64,000 bases of DNA from Citrobacter farmeri (GCF_019048065.1 NZ_CP077291.1:3534001-3598000), one strand, 5' to 3'; numbered from the stretch's first letter, positions 12,363 through 22,348 are shown. The notes: generated by a model from the letters alone, not told the origin. A program made the numbers and translations.

Positions 12363-12434
12363 TATTTTTTGGGAACATTCTGAAACATTTTCCCAAATTA
12401 TAGAGACGGGTCTGGCGGGGAAAGTATGATATTT

Positions 12435-12462
12435 CGGGTGAGCATTTTTCTTTGCTCACCCG
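12435..12462. terminator. Perfect 10-bp hairpin downstream of psiF
   Basis: CGGGTGAGCA (12435-12444) pairs perfectly with TGCTCACCCG (12453-12462) across an eight-base loop. It lies 18 bases past the psiF stop and would end or stabilise the psiF message; no U-tract follows on the minus strand. Confidence 0.5.
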
Positions 12463-12479
12463 TTAGCACTATGTCGGCG

Positions 12480-12800
12480 CTACGCCGCTTTCTTCAGGCA
12501 GGCACTCATAAACTTACTGCGATCGTCACCTTTCAATGATTGTTCCGTCGCCTGGACGTTGCATTCGCGCATTTTTTGCTGTTGCGGCGTCAGACTTTTT
12601 TCATCGGGAGCTGACTTACTGTTTTTAAGGCAATCGCTCATGTACGTCTTACGGGCATCTCCTTTCAACGTCTTCGCTGTCGCCTGTTGATTACAGGTGG
12701 TCATGCGCTGCTGCTGTGGCGTTAATGTTTTCTCTGCCGCACCAACGGTCGTTAAAAAGATCAAGCCAAACAATAGGGTAACCAGTAATGTTATTTTCAT
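12480..12800 (-). CDS. psiF: Phosphate-starvation-inducible protein PsiF
   Basis: PsiF is a small exported protein of unknown function induced with phoA. The 106 residues begin with a signal peptide (about 1-21, LLVTLLFGLIFLTTVGAA). The mature part has two copies of a repeat: LTPQQQRMTTCNQQATAKTL and LTPQQQKMRECNVQATEQSL, each with a Cys pair spaced over about 20 residues, suggesting paired disulfide-bonded units. It follows phoA with a terminator-like hairpin between them, so PhoB-driven read-through is the likely source of expression. Confidence 0.93.
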   Translation of the reverse strand: MKITLLVTLLFGLIFLTTVGAAEKTLTPQQQRMTTCNQQATAKTLKGDARKTYMSDCLKNSKSAPDEKSLTPQQQKMRECNVQATEQSLKGDDRSKFMSACLKKAA

Positions 12801-12828
12801 AGCACCATCCTTTTTTGAGTATTCACTC

Positions 12829-12861
12829 GACTATCTCCCGCGAGTAAACGCGGGGAGAGTC
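12829..12861. repeat. Inverted repeat in the phoA-psiF gap
   Basis: GACTATCTCCCGCG (12829-12842) and CGCGGGGAGAGTC (12849-12861) form a strong stem around a six-base loop. It sits between the phoA terminator and psiF and could shape or stabilise the psiF leader. Confidence 0.5.
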
Positions 12862-12883
12862 AGATAAGTCTGGCTGCTAACGA

Positions 12884-12921
12884 TAAAAAAACCACCCGAC
12901 AGCAAAAGTAATCCTGCCGGG
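12884..12921 (-). terminator. Intrinsic terminator after phoA
   Basis: On the minus strand CCCGGCAG, an 11-base loop and CTGTCGGG form a stem that is followed by TGG and seven T residues. It lies a few bases beyond the phoA stop. It should end most phoA transcripts while letting some reach psiF. Confidence 0.8.
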
Positions 12922-12928
12922 GGCTGGA

Positions 12929-14344
12929 TTATTTCAGGCCCAACGCGGCCTTCATGGTATAGAACAGATCGGTTTGATCGGTCAGTCCGACCACATTGGC
13001 CGCATGAGGACCGTAGGCCGCAATGCGTAACTGGCTGCCCGTATGCTCCTGAGACTCCTCTTCGGAGTTGCCGTAGCTGATCACCATCACGGCACCATCT
13101 TTGGTATTTAGCGCCTGAGTCAGGCCCGGTGCTTTTGTCTCCGGCGCGACGATCTGGCTGGCGTGGGCGTGATCGGCGGTGACAATCACCAGCGTGTTCC
13201 CGTCTTTCTTCGCAAAGGCCAGCGCGCGCTGTACGGCTTCATCCAGATCCACCGTCTCGCCAATCTGTCCGCAGGGGTTGGCGGCGTGATCCTGTTTATC
13301 GATAGAGGCGCCTTCCACCTGCAAGAAGAATCCTTTCTCATTTTTGCTGAGCAACTCAATGGCTTTGTCGGTCATTTGCGCCAGCGTTGGCACACTCTCG
13401 TCTCGTTTAGGGTTCGGCGTACAGGTCACGGCGGGCTTATCAATATTGCCATGATAAGACGCTTTGGGGCCTTCCCAGCGCACGGGCATGTTGCCATCAG
13501 AGAAAAGTCCCAGCAGCGGTTTGTCCTGATTCGCTTCACCAATTGCCGCCAGCGAGGCCGCGTCGCCGACCAGTTGGTAGCCCCGGGCCTCCGCCTGTTC
13601 ACGCAGCGTTTTTCCTTGCCACTCGCCCGCCGTCGCGGTTTCGGTGAACGTTTTCGCGCCGCCGCCCAACGTCACATCTGCACGGGCATTCAGAAGTTGC
13701 TCGGTAATCGAACCTTTTCCGCCTTTTTCCAGCGCATTCGTCGGACATTTTTCGCTCGTCACGCTCGGACCATAACATTTCCGCGACGTGACGTGCGCCA
13801 CCAGCGCGGCAGGCGTGGCATCCTGCAGCTCTGCGGTCGAGACGTTACCCGTCGCCAGGCCTGCCGCTTTCGCCATTTCCAACAGCGTCGTGTGATCTTT
13901 TTCGTGAATATCGACACCCAGCGCGCCATTATAGGTTTTCACGCCAGTTGTCCATGCGGTCGCCGATGCAGCAGAATCTGTCACGTAATCCGGCTTACCG
14001 GTTTTTTTATTCAGTGCATAGTGGGTGTATTGGCCGGTGAGCGGTAAGGCATCAATCCCTTTAAAATAACCACCTGCACCTTCAGCATAATTTCGCGCAG
14101 CGGTAATTTCTGAATCACCCATACCATCGCCAATCAATAAAATAATATTTTTTGCTGGTTTATCATTCAGTGATTCGCGCAATGCTTGTGTTTGATCGGC
14201 CGATAATCGGCGTGCTCCGCCAGGTGTTGTAATATCACCCTGCGCGGCGCGGTTGTCCAGAACCGACATTGATGATGTTTCAGAATGGCTGACGGGGATA
14301 TACAACAGCGGTAACAATGCAAGAGCGATAGCGCTTCGTTTCAC
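12929..14344 (-). CDS. phoA: Alkaline phosphatase PhoA
   Basis: PhoA is the periplasmic alkaline phosphatase that releases phosphate from monoesters during starvation. The 471-residue precursor has a signal peptide ending near PVSHS. The metal and catalytic residues are present: the Asp of [11 protein letters not shown], the nucleophile Ser in [11 protein letters not shown], Asp and His of [19 protein letters not shown], and the His of EHTGSQ. Four Cys residues in the mature protein fit the two disulfides. A Pho box precedes it and psiF follows. Confidence 0.98.
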   Translation of the reverse strand: MKRSAIALALLPLLYIPVSHSETSSMSVLDNRAAQGDITTPGGARRLSADQTQALRESLNDKPAKNIILLIGDGMGDSEITAARNYAEGAGGYFKGIDALPLTGQYTHYALNKKTGKPDYVTDSAASATAWTTGVKTYNGALGVDIHEKDHTTLLEMAKAAGLATGNVSTAELQDATPAALVAHVTSRKCYGPSVTSEKCPTNALEKGGKGSITEQLLNARADVTLGGGAKTFTETATAGEWQGKTLREQAEARGYQLVGDAASLAAIGEANQDKPLLGLFSDGNMPVRWEGPKASYHGNIDKPAVTCTPNPKRDESVPTLAQMTDKAIELLSKNEKGFFLQVEGASIDKQDHAANPCGQIGETVDLDEAVQRALAFAKKDGNTLVIVTADHAHASQIVAPETKAPGLTQALNTKDGAVMVISYGNSEEESQEHTGSQLRIAAYGPHAANVVGLTDQTDLFYTMKAALGLK

Positions 14345-14406
14345 TTTATTTTCTCCATGTACTCAATACACTTAAAATAAAAACAAAGCGACTATAGGTC
14401 TCTGAT

Positions 14407-14424
14407 ATGACAGGTTTATGACAG
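14407..14424 (-). promoter_or_regulatory. Pho box of phoA
   Basis: On the minus strand CTGTCATAAACCTGTCAT (14424-14407) is an ideal PhoB site, two CTGTCAT units spaced by four bases. phoA begins 63 bases downstream. This is the strongest Pho box in the window. Confidence 0.95.
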
Positions 14425-14442
14425 CGTAGAAACTGAATATCA

Positions 14443-14703
14443 CTAGTAACGAGGATGCCTCAATAACTTACGTACATACTGGCGCAGCAACTCCGTATCG
14501 TTATCCGGAACGCTCGCATCGGGCTTTACGCCGTCAAGTGCGCCCTCAACCTGGTGAATCAGCTGTTGCTGTTCGCTCTGAGCCATATTGCGCAGCATCG
14601 CTGTAACGATAATCTCTAATGCTTCTACCTGAGCAACCAGTTCTTTTGACTCTTCCTCTTTCTGGGCAAGCTTAAGCAACAACTCGGCTATTAGATTTTT
14701 CAT
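14443..14703 (-). CDS. iraP: Anti-adaptor protein IraP
   Basis: IraP binds the adaptor RssB and so protects the stationary-phase sigma factor RpoS from ClpXP, notably in phosphate starvation. The 86-residue product matches E. coli IraP in length, with a long N-terminal helix ([30 protein letters not shown]) that is predicted coiled coil. It lies upstream of phoA on the same strand, separated by the phoA promoter. Confidence 0.94.
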   Translation of the reverse strand: MKNLIAELLLKLAQKEEESKELVAQVEALEIIVTAMLRNMAQSEQQQLIHQVEGALDGVKPDASVPDNDTELLRQYVRKLLRHPRY

Positions 14704-14953
14704 GACCGCATTTCCTTATCTAAAGAAGGCTGACGGTATCACTATGAATCCATGCTGCCTAGAGTCTGAAAGTATTATTTTTATGAGAAAGGAAAGACTT
14801 TGCGTAAATAATCACAGAATACGGTGAGCGAAACGTTTCTCGCAGGAAAACAGCCCCTGAATAACCGCCAGGAATAAAATAGTCACCCCCGGCCATAATT
14901 TAAAGTTATGACAGAAAAATGACTAATTTTACTTAAGTCATATTTTTACCGTT

Positions 14954-16159
14954 TTACACCCGCTTACGGATATTTTGCCGCTGGCGCAGAACAAGGGCTA
15001 ACTGACAAATGTTAATCATCACGATGACCGCAGTGGCAATAAATACCCAACGAAATCCCGCCATTGCCGATACCGTAGCCCCCATCAGTGGGCCGGCGAC
15101 GTTGCCAAGATACATAAACGATTGGTTATAACCAAAAATACGCCCGGTAATCTGGTCACTGGAGTATTTGACCAACAGCGTCTGGACGGCAGGCAGCATT
15201 GCGCCATCGGCAAAGCCAAGCAGAAAACGTAATATCCCAAGCTGAAAAGGCGTCGTGACCCACGACATGGCAAAAAACAACACGACCGCACAAATCAGCG
15301 TTGCCATCAGGATCCTTTCGGTGCCGATGCGATCCCCGAGTTTACCCAGTCGGGGCGCGGAGATAAGCGCGGAGACCCCAGGCACCGAGGCAATTAATCC
15401 ACTCAGAAAAGCAATATTATTACTGTCCGGGGCCATCGACTTAATAAATAGCGCCAGAATCGGGCTGATTGAACCATTGCACAACTGAATCACCAGGGTG
15501 GTGAAAAACAGGCTGATCACCAGCGCCGGATACGGCAGCGAAGCAAATACGGCTTTCCCGCTCAACCGTTCGCTCTTTTTCAGCGTCGGACGGACGCCTT
15601 CTTTAATCAAAAAGAGAGTGACCAGAAAGCTGACGACCAGCAGTATTGCAGTAATGAAAAAGACCGGGCGTAACCCCACATGATCGGCAATAAAACCGCC
15701 CATCAACGGGCCGCCAATCACGCCGCTGATTTGCGCGGTCGCCAGAGTACTGAGAGCCCATCCGCTGCGCTCACGAGGCACCTGAGACGCCACCAGCGCC
15801 ATCGCGTTTGGAATATAACCGGACGTTAAGCCCATGATGCCGCGTAGCAGGAAAAGCTGCCAGACGTTGGTGGCAAAGGCTTGCAGCAAGATCGCAATCG
15901 CCATGCCGAGCGAAGCGCGCAGCAGCATCAGCTTGCGACCTTTACGGTCTGCCAGACTTCCCCACAGCGGAGAGACAATCGCAGAGATTAAGAATGTGAC
16001 ACTGAACGTCAGACCGGACCACATCGAGAGCGCTTCGTGGGAGGTTACCCCGAGTTGCGAAATATACAGCGGCAAAAAGGGCAGGATTTGACTGATTGCC
16101 AGACCGGTAAAAAAGCAGCCAAACCAGACGGAAATGAGATTAACTTTCCAGGATTCCAT
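14954..16159 (-). CDS. MFS drug exporter related to MdtG
   Basis: A 401-residue major facilitator with twelve predicted membrane helices. It is plainly related to MdtG: it shares [21 protein letters not shown], the loop motif [32 protein letters not shown] and the C-terminal [23 protein letters not shown]. It is a paralogue, not the usual mdtG, which has a longer N-terminus. It would export drugs or fosfomycin-like compounds by proton exchange, by family analogy only. A CRP-type site lies about 125 bases upstream. E. coli has no gene here between iraP and ddlA. Confidence 0.85.
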   Translation of the reverse strand: MESWKVNLISVWFGCFFTGLAISQILPFLPLYISQLGVTSHEALSMWSGLTFSVTFLISAIVSPLWGSLADRKGRKLMLLRASLGMAIAILLQAFATNVWQLFLLRGIMGLTSGYIPNAMALVASQVPRERSGWALSTLATAQISGVIGGPLMGGFIADHVGLRPVFFITAILLVVSFLVTLFLIKEGVRPTLKKSERLSGKAVFASLPYPALVISLFFTTLVIQLCNGSISPILALFIKSMAPDSNNIAFLSGLIASVPGVSALISAPRLGKLGDRIGTERILMATLICAVVLFFAMSWVTTPFQLGILRFLLGFADGAMLPAVQTLLVKYSSDQITGRIFGYNQSFMYLGNVAGPLMGATVSAMAGFRWVFIATAVIVMINICQLALVLRQRQNIRKRV

Positions 16160-16280
16160 AAACGCTCATCGTGATAAATAGCAGAAAACGCCGGTTAGTT
16201 TAACAATCTCCACGTCTGTCAGGGGATCCTGAGGTGCGCTGCCGCGTAATTTGATATTTTATCTTCCCGTTCATCATTTT

Positions 16281-16296
16281 TGTGAAATACATCACA
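16281..16296. promoter_or_regulatory. CRP-cAMP binding site
   Basis: TGTGAAATACATCACA matches the CRP core TGTGA-N6-TCACA perfectly. It lies 122-137 bases upstream of the MdtG-like exporter and just downstream of the extensin-like gene, so the exporter is its likely target. Confidence 0.75.
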
Positions 16297-16327
16297 TTAA
16301 AACCCAACAGCCAGCAGGGCTTTATGC

Positions 16328-17011
16328 TTAGCGGCAGAGGCCAACTCCTCGCATCCCCAGGTGAAAATGGTTGGCGTGGGCCGCGTTGTAGTCCGGTCCT
16401 AAGCCGTTGCCATAGTATTGACAGCTTACGCTGAGCAACGCCCGTAGCCATGGTGCGCTTTTCTCCTGCCTCCAGCCGCGCAGAACGGTGAAATGCCGAC
16501 CGTCAGCAAGCCTAAAGCCGCTGATATCCAGAGCCTGTGCGCTGGCGTGCTCGCTACGGCGCGCGTCAGGGCGATGGTAAATATTGCGACAGGCGAAGCT
16601 GCCAAGATGCTCGATCCGGGTAAGTCGGCTCATCATCAGACGTTCCGTCAATGGCGCAGCCTGCTGCTCAACATACAGCGCAGAACTCAGTGCCAACGGA
16701 CAGGAAGCAAGGAAGCTGCTGCTCAGTTTAACGGCGCCAAAATCCCGCACCCGCACCACGTTGGTTAAGGGACATTCACCGGCGCTGTCGGGCACGGGCT
16801 GCGACGTGATTAGCTTCTGCTGGTTTGCCTGCTGCAACAGCGTCTGACAATGCGCCGGCGTAAGACGTTTAAGTTTAAATTGAGTGAGCCAGTTTGGTGG
16901 GTCAGTTAACTCAAGAGGGGCGAATGGGTTGTAATAAGACGGCAGATAGCGATATCCCACGCCACACGCCACGCCCAGAGTTATCATCAACAGCCAGCCT
17001 TTTCCTTTCAC
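16328..17011 (-). CDS. Extensin-like C-terminal domain protein
   Basis: A 227-residue protein with one N-terminal membrane anchor or signal segment (GWLLMITLGVACGVGYRYL) followed by an extensin-like domain. Conserved features are the paired Cys, RRSEHASAQALDISGF and the C-terminal AHANHFHLGMRG, whose His and Asp residues resemble a zinc peptidase pocket of the VanY/LAS type. A role at the cell wall is therefore inferred. It lies between the MdtG-like gene and the divergent ddlA, a place empty in E. coli. Confidence 0.82.
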   Translation of the reverse strand: MKGKGWLLMITLGVACGVGYRYLPSYYNPFAPLELTDPPNWLTQFKLKRLTPAHCQTLLQQANQQKLITSQPVPDSAGECPLTNVVRVRDFGAVKLSSSFLASCPLALSSALYVEQQAAPLTERLMMSRLTRIEHLGSFACRNIYHRPDARRSEHASAQALDISGFRLADGRHFTVLRGWRQEKSAPWLRALLSVSCQYYGNGLGPDYNAAHANHFHLGMRGVGLCR

Positions 17012-17115
17012 GCCCCCTCCCGTGCAATTCTCCCTAACATTATGGCAGAAGCCCGCGAATCCCTCGTTTTGTCGTGGTAATGTATACGCTTTGTGTTCGA
17101 GGGAATGGGTTTAAG

Positions 17116-18210
17116 ATGGCAAAGTTGCGGGTAGGTATCGTATTTGGTGGTAAATCAGCGGAACATGAAGTGTCATTGCAATCGGCAAAAAATATTGTCG
17201 ATGCCATCGACAAGACGCGCTTTGAAGTTGTGTTGTTAGGCATTGATAAGCAAGGGCAGTGGCACGTCAGCGATGCCAACAATTACCTGCTCAATGCAAA
17301 CGATCCGGCGCATATTGCGCTGCGTCCTTCTGCAACCAGCCTGGCCCAGGTTCCGGGCAGACATGCACAGCAGTTGATTGATGCGCAGAATGGTCAGCCG
17401 CTGCCGACCGTGGACGTGATTTTCCCGATTGTACACGGCACGCTGGGTGAAGATGGTTCACTACAGGGAATGCTGCGCGTGGCGAATCTGCCCTTCGTCG
17501 GTTCCGACGTGCTGGGCTCAGCGGCATGCATGGATAAAGACGTCACCAAACGTTTGTTGCGTGATGCCGGACTGCATATCGCACCGTTTATCACGCTGAC
17601 GCGAGCCAACCGCAACACGATAAACTTTGCCGAGGTAGAAGCCCGTCTTGGTCTGCCGCTGTTCGTTAAGCCCGCGAATCAGGGATCGTCGGTTGGCGTC
17701 AGTAAAGTCACCAGCGAAGCGCAGTACGATCAGGCTGTCGCCCTGGCGTTCGAATTCGATCACAAAGTGGTTGTCGAGCAAGGAATCAAGGGGCGTGAGA
17801 TCGAGTGCGCAGTGTTGGGCAACGATCATCCGCAGGCCAGCACCTGCGGCGAGATCGTTCTCAATAGTGATTTCTATGCCTACGACACCAAATACATTGA
17901 TGATAACGGCGCGAAAGTGGTAGTCCCTGCGGCGATTGAGCCTCAGATCAACGACAAAATCCGCGACATTGCCATTCAGGCGTATCAGACGCTGGGCTGC
18001 GCCGGCATGGCGCGCGTCGATGTCTTCTTAACCGCCGACAATGAGGTAGTGATCAATGAGATCAACACCCTGCCAGGCTTCACCAACATCAGCATGTATC
18101 CGAAACTGTGGCAGGCCAGCGGTTTAGGGTACACCGATTTGATCACCCGTTTGATCGAGCTGGCGCTGGAGCGACACGCTGCGGATAATGCGCTGAAAAC
18201 CACGATGTAA
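17116..18210 (+). CDS. ddlA: D-alanine-D-alanine ligase A
   Basis: DdlA joins two D-alanines with ATP to feed peptidoglycan synthesis. The start [20 protein letters not shown] gives 364 residues, the E. coli length; an in-frame GTG 14 codons upstream is disfavoured. ATP-grasp features are present: [29 protein letters not shown] and the metal-binding [19 protein letters not shown]. It is transcribed alone, convergent with yaiZ. Confidence 0.97.
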   Translation: MAKLRVGIVFGGKSAEHEVSLQSAKNIVDAIDKTRFEVVLLGIDKQGQWHVSDANNYLLNANDPAHIALRPSATSLAQVPGRHAQQLIDAQNGQPLPTVDVIFPIVHGTLGEDGSLQGMLRVANLPFVGSDVLGSAACMDKDVTKRLLRDAGLHIAPFITLTRANRNTINFAEVEARLGLPLFVKPANQGSSVGVSKVTSEAQYDQAVALAFEFDHKVVVEQGIKGREIECAVLGNDHPQASTCGEIVLNSDFYAYDTKYIDDNGAKVVVPAAIEPQINDKIRDIAIQAYQTLGCAGMARVDVFLTADNEVVINEINTLPGFTNISMYPKLWQASGLGYTDLITRLIELALERHAADNALKTTM

Positions 18211-18224
18211 TCTGCCCTTTCCCG

Positions 18225-18257
18225 GTAAGCCTGATGGCGTTTTACTGTCAGGCTTAC
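18225..18257. terminator. Hairpin between convergent ddlA and yaiZ
   Basis: GTAAGCCTGA (18225-18234) is repeated inverted as TCAGGCTTAC (18248-18257), a perfect 10-bp stem with REP-like centre. It covers the yaiZ stop codon and follows ddlA by 14 bases, so it could serve both messages. Confidence 0.55.
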
Positions 18258-18460
18258 GCCGCGTCATCCTCTGCGCGACGACGAATAATCAATCCTGCCA
18301 ACCAGAAACCGATCGCCCAGGTCACGAGCCCCACGGCATAGGTTTGCCAACCTTTGGCTTCAAAGCCCAACAACCCAACAACACCGTTCAAAATGAAAAT
18401 CAGCCCGATAGCAAAAGCATAGTAGTGCCAGTCACGGCGTATTTTTACAGGCAGGTTCAT
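18254..18460 (-). CDS. yaiZ: Inner-membrane protein YaiZ
   Basis: A 68-residue protein with two predicted membrane helices (about 13-32 and 40-60) and a basic C-terminus IIRRRAED. It matches E. coli YaiZ (70 residues) almost throughout, differing at the tail. Function unknown. Its stop lies inside a hairpin shared with ddlA. Confidence 0.92.
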   Translation of the reverse strand: MNLPVKIRRDWHYYAFAIGLIFILNGVVGLLGFEAKGWQTYAVGLVTWAIGFWLAGLIIRRRAEDDAA

Positions 18461-18716
18461 GGCAACTCCCGATCGAAAAAAAGTATCGTCGCATATTACG
18501 GGAAAGCGGTCTGTGTTGTGTGCGGAATTTCTTAAATGTTGCCAAATTTAATTTAAGGTAAACAATTTGTGACAAACGACAAAAATCTGCAATCCAGGAT
18601 TCATCCCAGACCGAAATTACCATCATTCTGATATTGACAAACGCGATGACCTGTCAGACTCACGGTAAGTTACTGGCATGGTGTCAGAGATGCAGAATTA
18701 CTCGCGGAGGTCATTT

Positions 18717-19025
18717 ATGGCTGATTTCACTCTCTCAAAATCCTTGTTTAACGGGAAACATCGAGAAACCGCCTCGACGCCTGGCAACATCGCTTATGCC
18801 GTGTTTGTTCTGTTTTGTTTCTGGGCCGGAGCGCAGCTCCTGAACCTGCTGGTTCACGCGCCAGGGGTATATGAACACCTGATGCAGGTACAAGAGACGG
18901 GACGACCACGCGTGGAGATTGGACTGGGCGTCGGGACCATCTTTGGTCTGGTGCCGTTTCTGGTCGGCAGTCTGATTTTCGGCGTCATCGCCGCCATCCT
19001 GCGCTGGCGCTACCGCCGCCAGTAA
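18717..19025 (+). CDS. yaiY: Inner-membrane protein YaiY
   Basis: A 102-residue protein of unknown function with two membrane helices (about 25-45 and 73-95) and a basic C-terminus RWRYRRQ. The start [11 protein letters not shown] follows a good GGAGG ribosome site; the upstream GTG frame is not conserved. It is convergent with yaiW, 13 bases away. Confidence 0.92.
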   Translation: MADFTLSKSLFNGKHRETASTPGNIAYAVFVLFCFWAGAQLLNLLVHAPGVYEHLMQVQETGRPRVEIGLGVGTIFGLVPFLVGSLIFGVIAAILRWRYRRQ

Positions 19026-19038
19026 TAGCCTGCGACGA

Positions 19039-20133
19039 TTACTGCCCCATGCACTTAGCCCGACGATCGTCGACCCGTTTTGCAAACCAGGCCGTGGTGA
19101 GACTACGGGTGATTTTCGGGCTTTCAAGCTGAATACCTGGCAGCATTTCTCGCGGCAATACCTTCCCCGTTTTTGTCTCAGCAAGCTTAAAGACCTTTTC
19201 GTAAAGTGCCGTCTCTTCAAACGCGAGACTGTCGCCTTTCTCCAGTTGCCGACGGATCGCGCTCTCGCTGAGATCCAGTTGGTCCGCCAGTTTACGCACT
19301 GCCAGCTCCGTTTTACCGGCCTCTTTACTGCCGTAGGCGATCAGGTCACCATCCAGCGCCAGTTTCACACCGCTGGCTTTACTGACCGCGTTCTGAAACG
19401 CGGCGTTACGGCTGGCATACCATCCGGCGTTAAAGTCGGCAAAGCGGAAAATCGGCGCGCTGTAGTTTGCCGGGTAATTGAGTAAATGATAGGTTCCGAA
19501 CCAGAGTCCACCGCGACGGCTGAACACTTCCTGGCGCACCGTTCCCTCCATTTTCCACGGATACCCTTTGCTGTGCTGTTCGGCAAACGCAATGCTGACC
19601 TGCATCGGGCCACCGGTGTGTACCGGATTGAGAGAACCGAACAGCGTCTGCCCCATCGGCACCATATTGATAAAATCATCAAAAATGGCGCTGAGCTGTT
19701 TTTCCGTTTTTACCGTATCCAGCCGCTCGCTGTAGCTTTTCCCGTTCGGGGAGGTGATTTTCAGCGCCGTATGCACGAGGAAAACCGGGATGTGCATCCG
19801 CTCGGCACGTCGGTCTATCTCCCGCCAGGCAATTTTGCTCAATCCCGGAACGGCCGGATCGGCCTGATAGTTGGATTCCTGCTGCGCAACCGCCAGCACC
19901 GAACAGATATTTTCCACCGTGGGTGCCAGCTTCTGGCTCTCAAAAGTTTTGGCGATATCCTGCGCCCAGCTATCCCTATCCTTCACGCTGGCCGGCATTT
20001 TCTGGCGCACCACGCTCGCGACGTTTACCGGTTTCTCGCCTTTTTTCAACGGTTGCGAGGGCTGACTGCTACATCCTGCCAGCACCAGCCCGGCCAGCAA
20101 TGACAATGGGAAAAGACGAGACACCGCCGACAT
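19039..20133 (-). CDS. yaiW: Surface-exposed lipoprotein YaiW
   Basis: YaiW is an outer-membrane lipoprotein which in E. coli is exposed on the surface and helps SbmA-dependent entry of proline-rich peptides. The 364 residues begin with a lipoprotein signal ending LAGLVLAGC, with Cys21 as the lipidated residue. The body is a DUF1615 domain. It follows sbmA by 14 bases, so the two form an operon. Confidence 0.94.
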   Translation of the reverse strand: MSAVSRLFPLSLLAGLVLAGCSSQPSQPLKKGEKPVNVASVVRQKMPASVKDRDSWAQDIAKTFESQKLAPTVENICSVLAVAQQESNYQADPAVPGLSKIAWREIDRRAERMHIPVFLVHTALKITSPNGKSYSERLDTVKTEKQLSAIFDDFINMVPMGQTLFGSLNPVHTGGPMQVSIAFAEQHSKGYPWKMEGTVRQEVFSRRGGLWFGTYHLLNYPANYSAPIFRFADFNAGWYASRNAAFQNAVSKASGVKLALDGDLIAYGSKEAGKTELAVRKLADQLDLSESAIRRQLEKGDSLAFEETALYEKVFKLAETKTGKVLPREMLPGIQLESPKITRSLTTAWFAKRVDDRRAKCMGQ

Positions 20134-20147
20134 AACGTTTCCTTTTG

Positions 20148-21368
20148 TTAACCAAGTGTATGGGTGACAGCCTGAATATCCCGCTCGTCCAGTTCGCGCT
20201 CAAAGCTGCGCAGACGTTTATAGATCGACATCAGTTCGACCAGCGTCGTCCACGAGTCGATCAGGTACTGGAACGCACCCCGCACCTGGCCAAAGACGTT
20301 GGTAATTTGCGTCATCAGACCCAGCGTAATCGTACCGGCAACAATCGACGGAAACAGCAGGAACAAACCGAAAACGTTATCCACCTGCAGGTAGAGAATG
20401 CGCGCGATATTAAAATACATATAGTGAAAATAGAGGCGGAAATAGTTCTGACGAACCGCACTGAACAGCTCGCGAACCGTCGGCGGCGTGGCACGGTTGG
20501 CGTCGTCTTCCCCGTACACCAGCTCTTTACGATAAGCCGCTTCCACTCGCTGATTTTTAAACTCCAGGCCAGGGAGTTTGATCCCGACCACCGCCAGCAA
20601 ACCGGTCCCCATCAGTGACCAGACGATTGCCGCAATCACCAGGCCGTAAGGCACATGGCCGACAATTGGCAGTTCAGGCACGTGCGGAGACAGCGCTATC
20701 AGCACCGGCAGGAAGGCGATCAGCGTCATAATGGCCTTGATGAAACTCACCCCCATGCTTTCCAGCGTTGAAGCAAAACGCATGGTGTCTTCCTGCACAC
20801 GCTGCGCCGCCCCCTCGATATGGCGCAGATGCTGCCACTGCGCCATGTAATATTCGTTCATCGCCGTACGCCAGCGGAACACATAGTGGCTGACAAAAAA
20901 GTTGTTCAGCACGCTAATCACCACGGCAATCAGCGCAATGCCAAGGAAGACCCCCAGTTCGTTATAGAACTGGCTCATGGTGACTTTATGCGGCGCGCTA
21001 AGGGCGGTCTGGATCAGATCGTAGAATGGCGCGTACCAGGCGTTGACGGCCACCCCCACTTCAACCAGAAACCAGGTGACGAAGATAATCAGCGAGGTGC
21101 CAAGAATCGACCAGTACTGCCAGCGATGCGGACTGTAGAGAAACCAGAACAACGCAAACAGCCCAACACAAAGCACGTAGTAGGCGTAAAAAATCAGGTA
21201 GCTCAGCGACCAGAAGCGGGCTGCACTAATGGGCACAGTACCCGTTGCGCCCGTCAATCGCACAACCCAGTCACCCCCACCGGCTTGCCAGAAAATAACC
21301 GCGACTAATGCCCAAATGAAAGCCGAAAGGAAAAAAGGACCCGGCTTTGGGAAAAAAGACTTAAACAT
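20148..21368 (-). CDS. sbmA: Peptide antibiotic transporter SbmA
   Basis: SbmA is an inner-membrane, proton-driven importer of microcins, bleomycin and proline-rich peptides. The 406-residue protein has about seven hydrophobic segments and the SbmA/BacA core, including [21 protein letters not shown] and [11 protein letters not shown], the region related to ABC exporters but without an ATPase. yaiW is downstream in the same operon. Confidence 0.96.
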   Translation of the reverse strand: MFKSFFPKPGPFFLSAFIWALVAVIFWQAGGGDWVVRLTGATGTVPISAARFWSLSYLIFYAYYVLCVGLFALFWFLYSPHRWQYWSILGTSLIIFVTWFLVEVGVAVNAWYAPFYDLIQTALSAPHKVTMSQFYNELGVFLGIALIAVVISVLNNFFVSHYVFRWRTAMNEYYMAQWQHLRHIEGAAQRVQEDTMRFASTLESMGVSFIKAIMTLIAFLPVLIALSPHVPELPIVGHVPYGLVIAAIVWSLMGTGLLAVVGIKLPGLEFKNQRVEAAYRKELVYGEDDANRATPPTVRELFSAVRQNYFRLYFHYMYFNIARILYLQVDNVFGLFLLFPSIVAGTITLGLMTQITNVFGQVRGAFQYLIDSWTTLVELMSIYKRLRSFERELDERDIQAVTHTLG

Positions 21369-21486
21369 GATGCTCTCCTGCTAACTTCTTATCGTTATGA
21401 CAACTGCTGTGTTTTTCCGCCGCGCGGGTTGAAAAATAGACTGTCACAACAGGCGAAACCGCCCATTGTGACCAACATGGTGGCGC

Positions 21487-22020
21487 TTAGTTCGTTTTCC
21501 AGTCCTGAAGAATTGTTTCGACGGGTTTCACACACACCGGATTGCCCGGCACGATCAGATTGCGCCAGACATCATTATGGTGCGCAATCAGCGTCTGGGC
21601 CGGGGCGGCCGGGCGATGAGCGGTCGTATGGGCATCTTCCGCAACCGTAATACGATAACCCCGACTGGCACCGTTTCTGATGGTAGTATCGACGCAATAG
21701 TCCGTCGCGCAGCCGCAGATGACAAAGTGCGAAATCGCCTCATCACGCAGCAACTGTTCGAGCGCCGTTTTATAAAAGGAATCGCACGCGGTTTTCGTGA
21801 CATATTTTGCATTCGCGGGCGTGTTCAGTTCAGGCAGCAGTGCGAACCCCGCACTCCCCTCCTCCAGTCCTCCTGACTCGGCATGCTGAATAAAAATCGT
21901 GAGATCTGCCGCCCGGGTGAGTTGATTGATGCGTTCCACGCACGCTTCCCGATGAAGACGCGGCGTGGCAAACACGCCGATTTGCATATCAACAACCATC
22001 ACAACCCGTTTCTCAGACAT
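21487..22020 (-). CDS. Isochorismatase-family hydrolase
   Basis: A 177-residue cysteine hydrolase of the isochorismatase/nicotinamidase superfamily. The catalytic triad is visible: Asp in VVDMQIGVF, Lys in YVTKTACDSF and Cys in CGCATDYCVD. The start at MSEKRVVMVVDMQ is preceded by GGAGCTGACA; upstream in-frame ATGs are weaker. The substrate cannot be told from the sequence. It lies between sbmA and ampH, where E. coli has no gene, and is divergent from ampH. Confidence 0.85.
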   Translation of the reverse strand: MSEKRVVMVVDMQIGVFATPRLHREACVERINQLTRAADLTIFIQHAESGGLEEGSAGFALLPELNTPANAKYVTKTACDSFYKTALEQLLRDEAISHFVICGCATDYCVDTTIRNGASRGYRITVAEDAHTTAHRPAAPAQTLIAHHNDVWRNLIVPGNPVCVKPVETILQDWKTN

Positions 22021-22348
22021 TGTCAGCTCCATCAAGAAGTAGTAATGCAAGATTATTGCACGCCCAGGATCACAAAAGCGGACTTTCTTTCGCGGCAAAA
22101 GCGCCTCATTTACGCGCCGTTACGTTTTTCTCACTATCCTTGCTCTAATTAGCGCTTTGCAATATGCCGTTGCGTAGTATAAATACGCATACACATCAGC
22201 CTTAAGGCGGCCTCTTTGTTGGCTACGCGCGTAAACCCCGGTCACATAGTTAACTATGCTCATGGGAATTTACTCGCTTGTCGCCTCAAGGTATCCTGGC
22301 TGATCTCGTGTAATGTTTTTCACTTCATCTCATTCATGGACAATACCG
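22021..22348. other. Intergenic region, isochorismatase to ampH
   Basis: About 330 bases without a gene. It contains a candidate ampH promoter region with the dyad TGCGTA-GTATAAA-TACGCA near 22170-22190, and a roughly 110-base palindromic element (22195-22304) listed separately. No credible ORF is seen. Confidence 0.7.
22195..22304. repeat. MITE-like palindromic element upstream of ampH
   Basis: Outer arms ATCAGCC (22195-22201) and GGCTGAT (22298-22304) enclose inner imperfect arms TTAAGGCG/CGCCTCAAGG and GCGTAAACCCC/GGAATTTACTCGC around a perfect 14-base palindrome CATAGTTAACTATG (22245-22258). The nested symmetry resembles enterobacterial intergenic palindromes such as ERIC, though it is not an ERIC sequence. 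Confidence 0.6.

Noticed and set aside
13163..14047. 294-codon plus-strand frame
   Set aside because: Antisense to phoA, Arg- and Gly-rich without family features.
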